This document shows positions 8,399-16,363 of a stretch of DNA of 64,000 nt, piece after piece. The notes beneath the pieces are model-generated. The model made no database searches, was not told the origin of the DNA, and was given only the letters and a program-made list of their open reading frames with translations. Positions within the stretch are counted from its first letter, which is position 1. Each line of letters starts with the position of its first letter. The position numbers were made by a program, and so were the translations under genes. The stretch comes from an uncultured Muribaculaceae bacterium (GTDB taxonomy: Bacteria; Bacteroidota; Bacteroidia; Bacteroidales; Muribaculaceae): positions 1 through 64,000 of the forward strand of contig CAJUMR010000013.1 of NCBI GenBank assembly GCA_910587475.1, in the 5' to 3' direction.

Positions 8399-10210
8399 TT
8401 ATTTGTTTTTTAGAAATTCTATCTGACGATTGCTCGCTTCGTTCCATCTGGCTATGGTCTTATTCCATTGCGGCAGCTCCGCTACAGGCACGAGCCTATC
8501 ATTAATCTCCATAGTCTTGACCATTGTGACTACATCGTTGTCAAACGTATAGCGGCATGAGAAGACTGAGCCGGCACATCTTTCCTCGACATCCTCGGGA
8601 ATTTCACCGACTGTATACCCTTCGGGAACTGCCATCGCGGCGGTCAATCTCACCACCGACACAAACGGCAGTTGATAATCTGATCTGCGGTCGGTAAGAT
8701 CTACCCTGTCGGCAAACGAATGTCCCGACACATTCATGTCGACATAAACCGCATCGCCAGTGTCAACCATTAAATTGCCGCTGTCAAACTCGGCCGACAT
8801 TTCATAGACGTCGTTTTCGGTTGTCTGTTCGCAGACATTGCCTGGCTGAAGCTTCACTTTGTCAGCAGGCACCATGACCCGCGCCATCAATTCGTCGCGC
8901 TTGCCCATCGGCACTCCGTCGAGAGCCATCTGGACAAAAATGCGCATATCTCCGGTATAGGATCTTTTGATCTTGCCCGACAGCTCGCCATCACTTAGCG
9001 TATAGTCAACCCTCATATCATCGACTGACATCCACGCTTCGGCAGCAGGGATGTCGACAAGACGGTATCCATCGGGGAGAAACATCATGGCATCTTTGCC
9101 AGCTATCGAACTGTTGACATGATCAGGCGACACATATTCAGCAGTCGGATCAAGGAAGAGATAACCGTCGCCATCCGGCACGATGCAGATCATGTGATTG
9201 GTGGCGGCAAGAGTCGGATGCTCGGAAATTTTGAACGGTATGCTGTTTGTCCCGACCGAAGCAATGTAAGCCTCCACTCCTGACCGGTTGAGCAATGTCG
9301 CCAACAGCAACGCCATACCTTTACAATCGCCATATTGTTTGCGAAGCACTTCTGCCGGAGTGTCAGGCCGATAACCTGCCTCGCCTTCCTCAAACGCCAC
9401 ATAGCGCACCTTATGCTGAACGTAATCATACAGACGGGCTATGCGCTGACGCTCGGTCGCCGCACCGTCACCAATAATCTGGGCAAGCACAGATCCAACA
9501 TCAGGAATGACAGTGTCGACATCGAGCATCCGACGATGATATCGATATAGCGAATCTACGTTTTGGAAATATCCTCTGATAAGTATATACGGACTCGAAG
9601 CCATGACAGAAGGCTGCCGTGACTCGGAGCACATCGCCGGCAAACCGGAGATTGCATAATTCACCTCGCGCACACCGTCGGGGCGCACAAAATCGTTGAT
9701 TATAATTTTATCTTCGGGAAAATTCACAGCCAAAGGCTCGATATGGCTGAACTCGGCAGGAATTTCAATTTTTACAAACTTTTCAACTATCGGGTATGAC
9801 TCCTCAAGAAAAATCCTTGAAAAATAAGCCCCGTCCTTGATTGTACGTCTGAATTCAGCTGACGCTTTCGCCCCTTTTGCCTTCAGATCGGCCTTGAAAT
9901 AGCAGATACGGCTGTCGTCATGAAACACCGACGGGCTGTTGGCATCGCGGTATTGTGCTTTTCCGCCCGAAACTTTGTCAAGCGATATGACATCATTGTA
10001 ATAAATCATCGGCACAACTACGGCCGAATGTTTGGTTGCCTCGTATTGAATTTTAGTCAATGTTTTAACGGTCAAGCCATCCTGAGAAGGCACAAGCCGA
10101 TACTCTTCGATCGCACTTTTTATGACAACATTATCCCTTTCGGTCGCATGCATCGTCAATGCGCCCAAAAGTAATACGGTATTTATGATAAGGTTCGTTC
10201 TTCGTGCCAT
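8399..10210 (-). CDS. DUF3857/transglutaminase-like exported protein, catalytic triad intact
   Basis: A 603-residue protein with a signal peptide (about residues 1-22). An N-terminal DUF3857-like beta region is followed by a transglutaminase-like cysteine-protease fold. The triad is visible as Cys296 in KQYGDCKGMALLL, His339 in ATNHMICIV and Asp354 in LFLDPTAEY. A C-terminal beta-rich region follows, with DYTLSDGELSGKIKRSY resembling DUF3858. Such proteins are widespread in Bacteroidetes, but their substrate is unknown. The gene is first in a two-gene unit with its degenerate sister downstream and has a good -7/-33 promoter just upstream. Protease or cross-linker are both possible. Confidence 0.82.
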   Translation of the reverse strand: MARRTNLIINTVLLLGALTMHATERDNVVIKSAIEEYRLVPSQDGLTVKTLTKIQYEATKHSAVVVPMIYYNDVISLDKVSGGKAQYRDANSPSVFHDDSRICYFKADLKAKGAKASAEFRRTIKDGAYFSRIFLEESYPIVEKFVKIEIPAEFSHIEPLAVNFPEDKIIINDFVRPDGVREVNYAISGLPAMCSESRQPSVMASSPYILIRGYFQNVDSLYRYHRRMLDVDTVIPDVGSVLAQIIGDGAATERQRIARLYDYVQHKVRYVAFEEGEAGYRPDTPAEVLRKQYGDCKGMALLLATLLNRSGVEAYIASVGTNSIPFKISEHPTLAATNHMICIVPDGDGYLFLDPTAEYVSPDHVNSSIAGKDAMMFLPDGYRLVDIPAAEAWMSVDDMRVDYTLSDGELSGKIKRSYTGDMRIFVQMALDGVPMGKRDELMARVMVPADKVKLQPGNVCEQTTENDVYEMSAEFDSGNLMVDTGDAVYVDMNVSGHSFADRVDLTDRRSDYQLPFVSVVRLTAAMAVPEGYTVGEIPEDVEERCAGSVFSCRYTFDNDVVTMVKTMEINDRLVPVAELPQWNKTIARWNEASNRQIEFLKNK

Positions 10211-10235
10211 AGCGACGTGTTTTTATGATACCAGC

Positions 10236-10266
10236 CAAAGGTAATACTAAAAAATATTAAAAACAA
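10236..10266 (-). promoter_or_regulatory. Promoter of the transglutaminase-like gene pair
   Basis: Minus-strand -7 box TACCTTTG (10236-10243) and TTG (10264-10266) are separated by 20 nt. The box is 25 nt upstream of the ATG at 10210. Confidence 0.6.
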
Positions 10267-10277
10267 CTTATTAGACT

Positions 10278-10319
10278 AAAAAAGACGGCGCGGGATCGTT
10301 TTTTTCGTCCCGCACCGTC
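10278..10319 (-). terminator. Rho-independent terminator of the FISUMP-like gene
   Basis: Arms GACGG...GCGGGA and TCCCGC...CCGTC (10284-10319) form a long GC-rich stem closed by an A/T loop. On the minus strand a run of six T follows directly (10278-10283). It lies 24 nt past the end of the 10344-11687 gene. Confidence 0.8.
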
Positions 10320-10343
10320 AAATCATCAGTATTATCTAAAGTC

Positions 10344-11687
10344 TTATCTAACGATTATCTTGCGGGATTTATAGATATAAAGACCGGGAGTCAAGGTCTT
10401 CAACTGACCTTCATCAGCGCGATCGAGAACGACAACGCCCTGTAGATTATACACCGGCGCCACACCGTCGGCTTTGTCAACAGCCAGATCACTGACACCC
10501 GATGTGTCATACGATTCGTCGCGGACACAGCGCAGTGACATACCCTGCGAGCGTTTATCCTTGCTGACCTTGAATGTTCGCTTACCATTAATGATGAACA
10601 TATATTGCCCGTAAAGATCGGGATATAATTCAAGATTGCTTGAAGTCTTGCCCTTTGTCCCTATCCACAAACCACTGTAAGGGTTGCCACCTTCGGGATA
10701 GTCAAGCGTACCTGACGCATAAGCTCTGGTGCCTGTCGCAGGAAACCACTGTCCATCCTGCTCCGCGCCGTTGTTTTCTCCGTCCCATTTCATTGCTGCA
10801 TAGGTCAACCAGTCATATGGAGTGTTGCCATCGGCATCACACACCGGCACTTTATAACCTACAGGCGACGGATCGTAGATGGTTTTCTTCATAGATTCCC
10901 CACCCCAATAGTCATCGTTGGAAACGTCGACCCAGTCTCCTGTAATATAGTCGTTGAGCACTACCTCCTGACCATATTCATCAACTTCGCCTGTGTGCAG
11001 GTAAGTCATCGCATAGAATGTATCCGGATTAGAGACCGACAGGTCAATAGTGCCGTGATAGGCAGTTTTTGACGATATCTTAGGCAATACATTATTGTCA
11101 ATGTCGTAGAGTGTCGGTTCTCCATCTTTTTCATAAGTGTAGTCATCATTCATCACCGTGAAAGATGCAGCTCCGGGAAACGGATCCTTACGCCCCCACT
11201 GATACAACAGTCCAAAATTATCAAACGATCCGCGCTCAGTCGAGACGGCTCCGAGATTTCTATCCATAAACGTCCATGTAGTCCCCGACGCATTTGGGGC
11301 GGTAGTGTAATCATTGGACGGATCATAATCAGTTATCCACAGATGCCAGCTCCAGAGTATCTTCCCGTCGGCATCCGTCACCGCAACAAGCGCGTTACCA
11401 GCCTTAGATGACGTCCATGCACAGATACACCCTGAAGTTTTATCGAACTCAAGACGATTGATCAGCGACTGGTCAGACTGCCATACGAGTTTAACTCCTG
11501 CGGCATCGCCGGTCAACTCTGTCGTCGAATTGCCTTTATGTGTGGCATCAAAATATGCAGTCGATCCAGGCTCGACTATGTAACAATTAGCCGTGCCTTT
11601 AGCTGAAAGGTCAATGGCATTTTCGGGAAGCTGGGCGACTGCCGCTCCGGCAGACATCAGCGCAACGAGGGATAAAAGTTTTTTCAT
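10344..11687 (-). CDS. Exported FISUMP-like surface protein with C-terminal sorting-type tail
   Basis: A 447-residue secreted protein starting at MKKLLSLVALMSAG; the ATG at 11687 places the signal peptide at the true N-terminus, whereas an in-frame ATG 16 codons upstream would bury it. After a beta-rich N-terminal half (WSWHLWITDYD near residue 115) comes a region like the Fibrobacter major paralogous (FISUMP) domain: TWTFMDRNLGA, LYQWGRKDPFPG, DPSPVGYKVP, ending in the disulphide-type SLRCVRDE. The last about 40 residues (PVYNLQGVVV, LTPGLYIYKSRKIIV) resemble the T9SS-like C-terminal tails of Bacteroidales surface proteins. A -7 box TACCTTTG lies at 11733-11740. The ligand or role is unknown. 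Confidence 0.75.
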   Translation of the reverse strand: MKKLLSLVALMSAGAAVAQLPENAIDLSAKGTANCYIVEPGSTAYFDATHKGNSTTELTGDAAGVKLVWQSDQSLINRLEFDKTSGCICAWTSSKAGNALVAVTDADGKILWSWHLWITDYDPSNDYTTAPNASGTTWTFMDRNLGAVSTERGSFDNFGLLYQWGRKDPFPGAASFTVMNDDYTYEKDGEPTLYDIDNNVLPKISSKTAYHGTIDLSVSNPDTFYAMTYLHTGEVDEYGQEVVLNDYITGDWVDVSNDDYWGGESMKKTIYDPSPVGYKVPVCDADGNTPYDWLTYAAMKWDGENNGAEQDGQWFPATGTRAYASGTLDYPEGGNPYSGLWIGTKGKTSSNLELYPDLYGQYMFIINGKRTFKVSKDKRSQGMSLRCVRDESYDTSGVSDLAVDKADGVAPVYNLQGVVVLDRADEGQLKTLTPGLYIYKSRKIIVR

Positions 11688-11880
11688 CGGGGCAATGTTG
11701 TAATGATTAAATCTATATTTGTCAGCTTTGCGCAAAGGTATACAAATAAATCTGATTAATCATCAACAACAGCACAAAATTCCACCGACAACCATAAATT
11801 TTAAGACAAAAGCACACAACTTTGCGCAAACAGCATCATTTTGCGCGAAGCCACACCCTATTGGCAAAATAGATCAGTAT

Positions 11881-12426
11881 CTAAAATTTATCGCTCTCCT
11901 CAAACGTTTTGCCGGACAGATCTTTCTCTGAAAATTGCAAACAGTCTATTGCCATAGGAAATCTTATCGAGAGTGTCGGATCATCAAACCTGATACACCT
12001 CTCGGCCGACGGATCGTATCGGTTGTCAACCTTATATTGAAACATGGCGGTTTCACTGACAACCACAAATCCGTGGGCAAAGCCTCGAGGGATGAATAAC
12101 TGATGACCTGTCTCCGACGACAGTTCGACAGCTATATACCGGCCGAATGTAGGGGAATTTCTCCGTAAATCGACGGCATAATCAATCACCTTTCCTTCCG
12201 AAACTCTGACCAACTTGGCCTGCGATGCCGCTCCGGCCTGGTAATGAAGGCCGCGGGCAACGCCATAGTGGGATTTCGATTCATTATCCTGCACAAAGTC
12301 TATATGACCGATATGACGCTCAAACTCGTCTCTGCGGAATGTTTCACAAAAATAACCTCGTGCATCACCATGACGAACAGGTTTGATCAGATAAACTCCG
12401 GTTAATTCAGTCTCTATAAACTCCAT
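11881..12426 (-). CDS. rfbC: dTDP-4-dehydrorhamnose 3,5-epimerase family protein
   Basis: RfbC epimerises dTDP-4-keto-6-deoxyglucose on the way to dTDP-L-rhamnose, a cell-surface sugar donor. The 181-residue cupin protein shows GDARGYFCETFRRDEF (about residues 21-36), the catalytic-histidine motif GVARGLHYQ, and FIPRGFAHGF with the second conserved histidine. I start at ATG 12426 (MEFIETELTGVYLIKP), matching the family start; the extra 17 upstream codons overlap the -7 promoter box (12448-12455). No rfbA, rfbB or rfbD is next to it, so the pathway partners must lie elsewhere. It is divergent from the GlmU-like gene. Confidence 0.88.
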   Translation of the reverse strand: MEFIETELTGVYLIKPVRHGDARGYFCETFRRDEFERHIGHIDFVQDNESKSHYGVARGLHYQAGAASQAKLVRVSEGKVIDYAVDLRRNSPTFGRYIAVELSSETGHQLFIPRGFAHGFVVVSETAMFQYKVDNRYDPSAERCIRFDDPTLSIRFPMAIDCLQFSEKDLSGKTFEESDKF

Positions 12427-12447
12427 AATTCGTTTCGATATTTTGCG

Positions 12448-12495
12448 CAAAATTACGCATTTTTTCGGCAAAGTCATCCAAATTCAGTAGTTTTG
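12448..12495. promoter_or_regulatory. Divergent promoter region for rfbC and the GlmU-like gene
   Basis: Minus-strand -7 box TAATTTTG at 12448-12455 serves rfbC; plus-strand -7 box TAGTTTTG at 12488-12495 serves the gene at 12528. Neither has a clean TTG at 19-20 nt, so both are weaker matches than others in the window. Confidence 0.45.
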
Positions 12496-12527
12496 CACAT
12501 CATATCCAAAAACCAAACGTCAACACT

Positions 12528-13682
12528 ATGGACTATATACTTGTCGACGACAACGACGTAAGAGAAAATCTGCTGCCGATGTCCTACACACGGCCCGTAT
12601 CTGAAATCCGCATCGGAGCTCTCACGCTTCGCGAGAAATGGGAGCGTCTGCTTCCCGGAAACTATAGTTACCGGACCTGTGATTACCTGGCCGAACTCTA
12701 CCCTTGCACATCTGATGAATGCGCAAGTGTGACCATCGCCTCCAACATTATTGCCTCCCGGCAACTGGCCGATGCCATAGAGGCTTTGCAACCGGGAGAT
12801 GTTTTGCAAGACAGCGCGGGTAACTTCATCGCGACACGAGGCTGCGGCAACAAAGCCAAGACATACGACGGCGAAGTGAAACGAGTAGAAAAGCTCACCG
12901 ACATATTCATGATGAACGGACATGAACTGACCTCAGACTTCGCCATGCTCACCGCAGGACGAAAGACTATGCCGCCCAGCAGCACAGTCACTATAGTCGG
13001 CGACCCTTCGCAACTTTTTATCGAAGAAGGAGCCTCTGTGGAGTGCTGCTTCATCAACGTCAAGAACGGACCGGTGTATATCGGCGCCGATGCAGAAGTG
13101 ATGGAAGGCTCGGCCCTGCGCGGTCCTATTGCAGTCTGCGAGCACTCGATAGTCAATATGGGTTCGAAAATCTACGGTGACACCACCATAGGGCCTTGGT
13201 CGAAAGTCGGCGGAGAACTCAACAACGTGGTGATCCACAGCTATTCGAACAAAGCCCATGACGGCTTCCTCGGAAATGCGGTGATCGGATCGTGGTGTAA
13301 TCTCGGAGCAGGCTGCGTGGCATCCAATCTCAAGAACGATTACACCGAAATCAAACTGTGGAACTATCCCACCCACCGCTTCATGCGCACCGGTCTGCAA
13401 TTCTGCGGATTAATAATGGGCGACCACTCTAAAGCCGGCATCAACACGATGTTCAACACCGCTACCGTCGTAGGTGTCGGAGTCAACATCCACGGCACCG
13501 GCTTCCCCCGCAATTTTGTGGCATCGTTCAGCGAAGGCGGCACTGCAGGCTTCAGCGATGTGTCGATGACAAAATTCTTCGATGTCGCAAAGCGTGTGAT
13601 GGCTCGCAGAGGAATAGAATTGACTGACGCTTACCGCCGCCTGTTCTATGCCATCCGAGACGCTGCCGAGAACTACAAATAA
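12528..13682 (+). CDS. GlmU-like bifunctional sugar nucleotidyltransferase / left-handed beta-helix acyltransferase
   Basis: The 384-residue product resembles the alternative bacterial GlmU family of Bacteroidetes, which is thought to make UDP-GlcNAc for peptidoglycan and LPS. The N-terminal half has NLLPMSYTRPVSEIRIGALTLREKWE (ends given: NLLPMSYTRPV, REKWE), the signature of that family in place of the classical pyrophosphorylase loop. The C-terminal half is a left-handed beta-helix of hexapeptide repeats: IGADAEVMEGSALRGP, GSKIYGDTTIG, AVIGSWCNLGAGC, near residues 180-270. The exact sugar is not provable from sequence. Convergent with the small gene at 13692. Confidence 0.82.
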   Translation: MDYILVDDNDVRENLLPMSYTRPVSEIRIGALTLREKWERLLPGNYSYRTCDYLAELYPCTSDECASVTIASNIIASRQLADAIEALQPGDVLQDSAGNFIATRGCGNKAKTYDGEVKRVEKLTDIFMMNGHELTSDFAMLTAGRKTMPPSSTVTIVGDPSQLFIEEGASVECCFINVKNGPVYIGADAEVMEGSALRGPIAVCEHSIVNMGSKIYGDTTIGPWSKVGGELNNVVIHSYSNKAHDGFLGNAVIGSWCNLGAGCVASNLKNDYTEIKLWNYPTHRFMRTGLQFCGLIMGDHSKAGINTMFNTATVVGVGVNIHGTGFPRNFVASFSEGGTAGFSDVSMTKFFDVAKRVMARRGIELTDAYRRLFYAIRDAAENYK

Positions 13683-13691
13683 GAAGTAGTC

Positions 13692-13925
13692 TCAACTACA
13701 AGCCGACTGAGCTTCTTTATACTTGCGACTGAAACAAAAATAGAATTTAAAACACCAGGCTGAGATGACAACCGAACTCGCAAGTTGCCACCATTCCATT
13801 TCCCCAGACCAGACTCTTATAGCTCTGTCGATTACAGCCAGCGGAGATACAATTGCCAGCGCCAGCCAAATGTTGCGCTTCATTTTTAACGATACCATAA
13901 TTCTTTTATAATTTACATTGTTCAA
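13692..13925 (-). CDS. Small hypothetical membrane protein
   Basis: Up to 77 residues, with two hydrophobic stretches (NIWLALAIVSPLAVID and WWQLASSVVISAWCF) and a basic C-terminus, so probably a two-pass inner-membrane protein. ATG codons at 13925, 13898 and 13883 are all possible starts; the last would give MKRNIWLALAI, the most natural membrane-protein start. I do not recognise a family. It lies tail to tail with the GlmU-like gene, only 9 nt apart, and downstream of the GH20 terminator. Confidence 0.45.
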   Translation of the reverse strand: MNNVNYKRIMVSLKMKRNIWLALAIVSPLAVIDRAIRVWSGEMEWWQLASSVVISAWCFKFYFCFSRKYKEAQSACS

Positions 13926-13965
13926 GCATTAGACTCAGTCACTGAGATATTATTACATTATCGCC

Positions 13966-14010
13966 CAAAAAAATCCGCAACCGGCTTCTTTTCGAAGCGA
14001 TTGCGGATTT
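13966..14010 (-). terminator. Terminator of the GH20 gene
   Basis: A perfect 10-bp stem AAATCCGCAA/TTGCGGATTT (13971-13980 with 14001-14010) with an inner GCTTC/GAAGC stem is followed on the minus strand by seven T (13966-13972). It sits 21 nt past the end of the hexosaminidase gene. Confidence 0.8.
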
Positions 14011-14031
14011 GCGTTTCTATGTCGTTTCAGG

Positions 14032-16266
14032 TCAGAGACGGGCGATAGTCACAACAGACTGTTTTCCGTTGAGGAAGTAAGTTGCACGTATCTGCTTGCA
14101 GTCGGCAGGGATCTCGATCTCGCCTGTATATAACTCAGACGATGCAGCCGGATCACTTCCGTCGAGAGTGTATCTGATTTCACCTTTACCTGCATAGGGA
14201 ACATTCATCAACGCTTTGCCATCGACAACCTTTATGCCTGGCTGACGAAGATGATAGTTGTAGCCTTCCTTCTCCCAATGGGGAATTTCACGGTCGGCGA
14301 TAACCGCATTAAAACCTGCGTCGGTATATGTCGGAGTGCTGTTCCACGCACGTTCGGCCAGACCGAGCATCTTAGGCAGGAGACGCATCTCCTCGTCGGC
14401 TGCGCTGCGCACTGTCTCAGAGAAAAGCTGGCCGGAAAGTCCGAATATCTTTTCACGGTCGCCGGGCTGAAGCACTACCAGATCTTCGGGGTAGCCGCCA
14501 AGCGCAACAAATTCGTCAACAGGAGTGCTCCATGTCAGACCACGTTCGTCGGGATGGTAGCTTGAGCTCATGTCGAGGTAGAACCGATTGACATTGCTCA
14601 GAATCAGAGGATAATTACCATCGAGAGCCTGACGTGAAGGAGCATCGGGCGACGTGAGCGACTGAGTCCAACTGTTGACCGAGTAGGTGTTGGCCGATAC
14701 AGCCTTATTATAATCATCGCTTCGTCCGCACACAACTTCCTGCCATCCTGACACCTTCACACCTTTAGATGCAAGGTAGTCGGAAAGACGACGGTTGAAC
14801 ACTGCGTGCATGTCGTGGTCGTTTGCCACTCCGTTTTCCTCCTTGTACTTGATCACCGAAGGCGCACCGCCCCAAGCTCCGTGAGGCACTTCGTCACCAC
14901 CGATGTGGATCGCAGGCAGCTCAACACCGGCGCGTGCATACATGTCGATCAAGCCGTCGAACACAGTCTCGAGGAACTTATAAGTCGACTCAAGTGCCGG
15001 ATTCATCACATTGTCGTGGAAACCCTGGGCAGATGTGTAGGTCGAGACATCACCGTCTTCAATCAGACGGAGCGATGCGTCGCCAGTCTTACGATAACGG
15101 TTTTCCATCGCCTTGATAGCCGCACGACCATGGCCGGGAGACTCAACTTCGGGAAGCACTTTTATGCCCAAGCTGTCGGCATACTGAAGCATGGCGATGA
15201 AATCGTCCTGAGTGAAATATCCGTTGGCAGTGCCTTCAGTTGAATCAGGATTGCCATCACCTGCATGGATCTGCACGAGGAAATCGGCATCGTCGAGTGT
15301 ATAACCTCTGCGAGCTCCGACCTCGACCAGTTCGGGCAAGCCGGGGATGTCGAGTCGCCATGCGTCATCGTCGTTGAAATGGAAATGCAGATGATTGAAA
15401 CCATAGCGCGCAAGCATGTCGAGTATGCGGTTCAGTTCTTCGGGAGTCTGGTAATTGCGGGAGATGTCGATCATAACACCACGGTAGCGGAAATCCGGTT
15501 CATCTTCCACCACAGCGTTAGGCACAGTCTGACCGCTGAAACCTGCGATGAGATCCTCTGCACGGCGACGGGCATTTTTCATGAACGCCTGCGCTGCTTC
15601 GACAGTCGCCACATTGTCTTTTATAGTAATTGTGTACTTTTCGCCATTAGATGGATCAGCAACTTTTTCGACGATCTTGATATCTGACACTGTAGATTCG
15701 CCATCGGTGAGAGTCACCTTTTTGAACGATGGTATTGCTTCATAGTCGCCAGGAGTCTCAGCTACCAGCGATTCATTGAAACTGTATATTTCATCGGCTT
15801 TCGGCATGCGGTCTTCATCAGCCGTCGAATACAACTCGGGGGTTGCGGTCAACGATCCGAACGAAAATTCGACAGGCGATGTCGAGCCGTCGGCATTTAC
15901 CCGATGGAAACCATCGGGAGCATAGCAGATCGAACGCATCACGTCATTGACACGAATTTCAATCACCACGCTGTCACCTTGAGCTTCGCGGAAACGGGGA
16001 GAAGCTATGCAATAGTAGTTGGGGATAATTTCAATGAGTGTATCGGCAGGATTAAGCGACTTCATCACCCTCGGATACTGATTGAAGGCCAAGCGGTCGA
16101 AATCGAGATCGCCGGTGACAGTCATACGTTGTATGTAGTAATTGCCTGACTCATCGGAATAGTTACCGAGAGTTTCCCATTTAACTTGTGTGGTTTTTGG
16201 ACTCGACCCACACGAAGCCATTGCCAATGCCAGTGTAAAAGCTGAAATTGCGCCTGTAAATTTCAT
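14032..16266 (-). CDS. Beta-N-acetylhexosaminidase (GH20), lipoprotein
   Basis: GH20 enzymes remove terminal GlcNAc or GalNAc from glycans such as host mucin. The 744-residue protein has a lipoprotein signal with lipobox around Cys19 (LAMASCGSS). An N-terminal GH20b-like domain is followed by the TIM barrel starting at FRYRGVMIDISRNYQTPEE (about residue 259) and NHLHFHFNDDDAW. The catalytic Asp-Glu pair is Asp458-Glu459 in HIGGDEVPHGAW. A C-terminal region (about 660-744; IRYTLDGSDPAASS) looks like the chitobiase/Fn3-type C-terminal domain. A -7 box TACCTTTG lies at 16317-16324. No SusCD pair is near, so it is a stand-alone surface or periplasmic glycosidase. Confidence 0.93.
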   Translation of the reverse strand: MKFTGAISAFTLALAMASCGSSPKTTQVKWETLGNYSDESGNYYIQRMTVTGDLDFDRLAFNQYPRVMKSLNPADTLIEIIPNYYCIASPRFREAQGDSVVIEIRVNDVMRSICYAPDGFHRVNADGSTSPVEFSFGSLTATPELYSTADEDRMPKADEIYSFNESLVAETPGDYEAIPSFKKVTLTDGESTVSDIKIVEKVADPSNGEKYTITIKDNVATVEAAQAFMKNARRRAEDLIAGFSGQTVPNAVVEDEPDFRYRGVMIDISRNYQTPEELNRILDMLARYGFNHLHFHFNDDDAWRLDIPGLPELVEVGARRGYTLDDADFLVQIHAGDGNPDSTEGTANGYFTQDDFIAMLQYADSLGIKVLPEVESPGHGRAAIKAMENRYRKTGDASLRLIEDGDVSTYTSAQGFHDNVMNPALESTYKFLETVFDGLIDMYARAGVELPAIHIGGDEVPHGAWGGAPSVIKYKEENGVANDHDMHAVFNRRLSDYLASKGVKVSGWQEVVCGRSDDYNKAVSANTYSVNSWTQSLTSPDAPSRQALDGNYPLILSNVNRFYLDMSSSYHPDERGLTWSTPVDEFVALGGYPEDLVVLQPGDREKIFGLSGQLFSETVRSAADEEMRLLPKMLGLAERAWNSTPTYTDAGFNAVIADREIPHWEKEGYNYHLRQPGIKVVDGKALMNVPYAGKGEIRYTLDGSDPAASSELYTGEIEIPADCKQIRATYFLNGKQSVVTIARL

Positions 16267-16363
16267 GTAGTAATGGTTTTATGGTTTGAATAGATGATTA
16301 TTACCACAAAGGTAACACAAAAAACGCACCTAAACCATTACAAGAACCAAAAACACGTATTTT

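Noticed and set aside
13692..13925. Non-coding reading of the small membrane ORF
   Set aside because: Kept as a gene at modest confidence because of its two clear hydrophobic helices, but the start is uncertain and no family is recognised.
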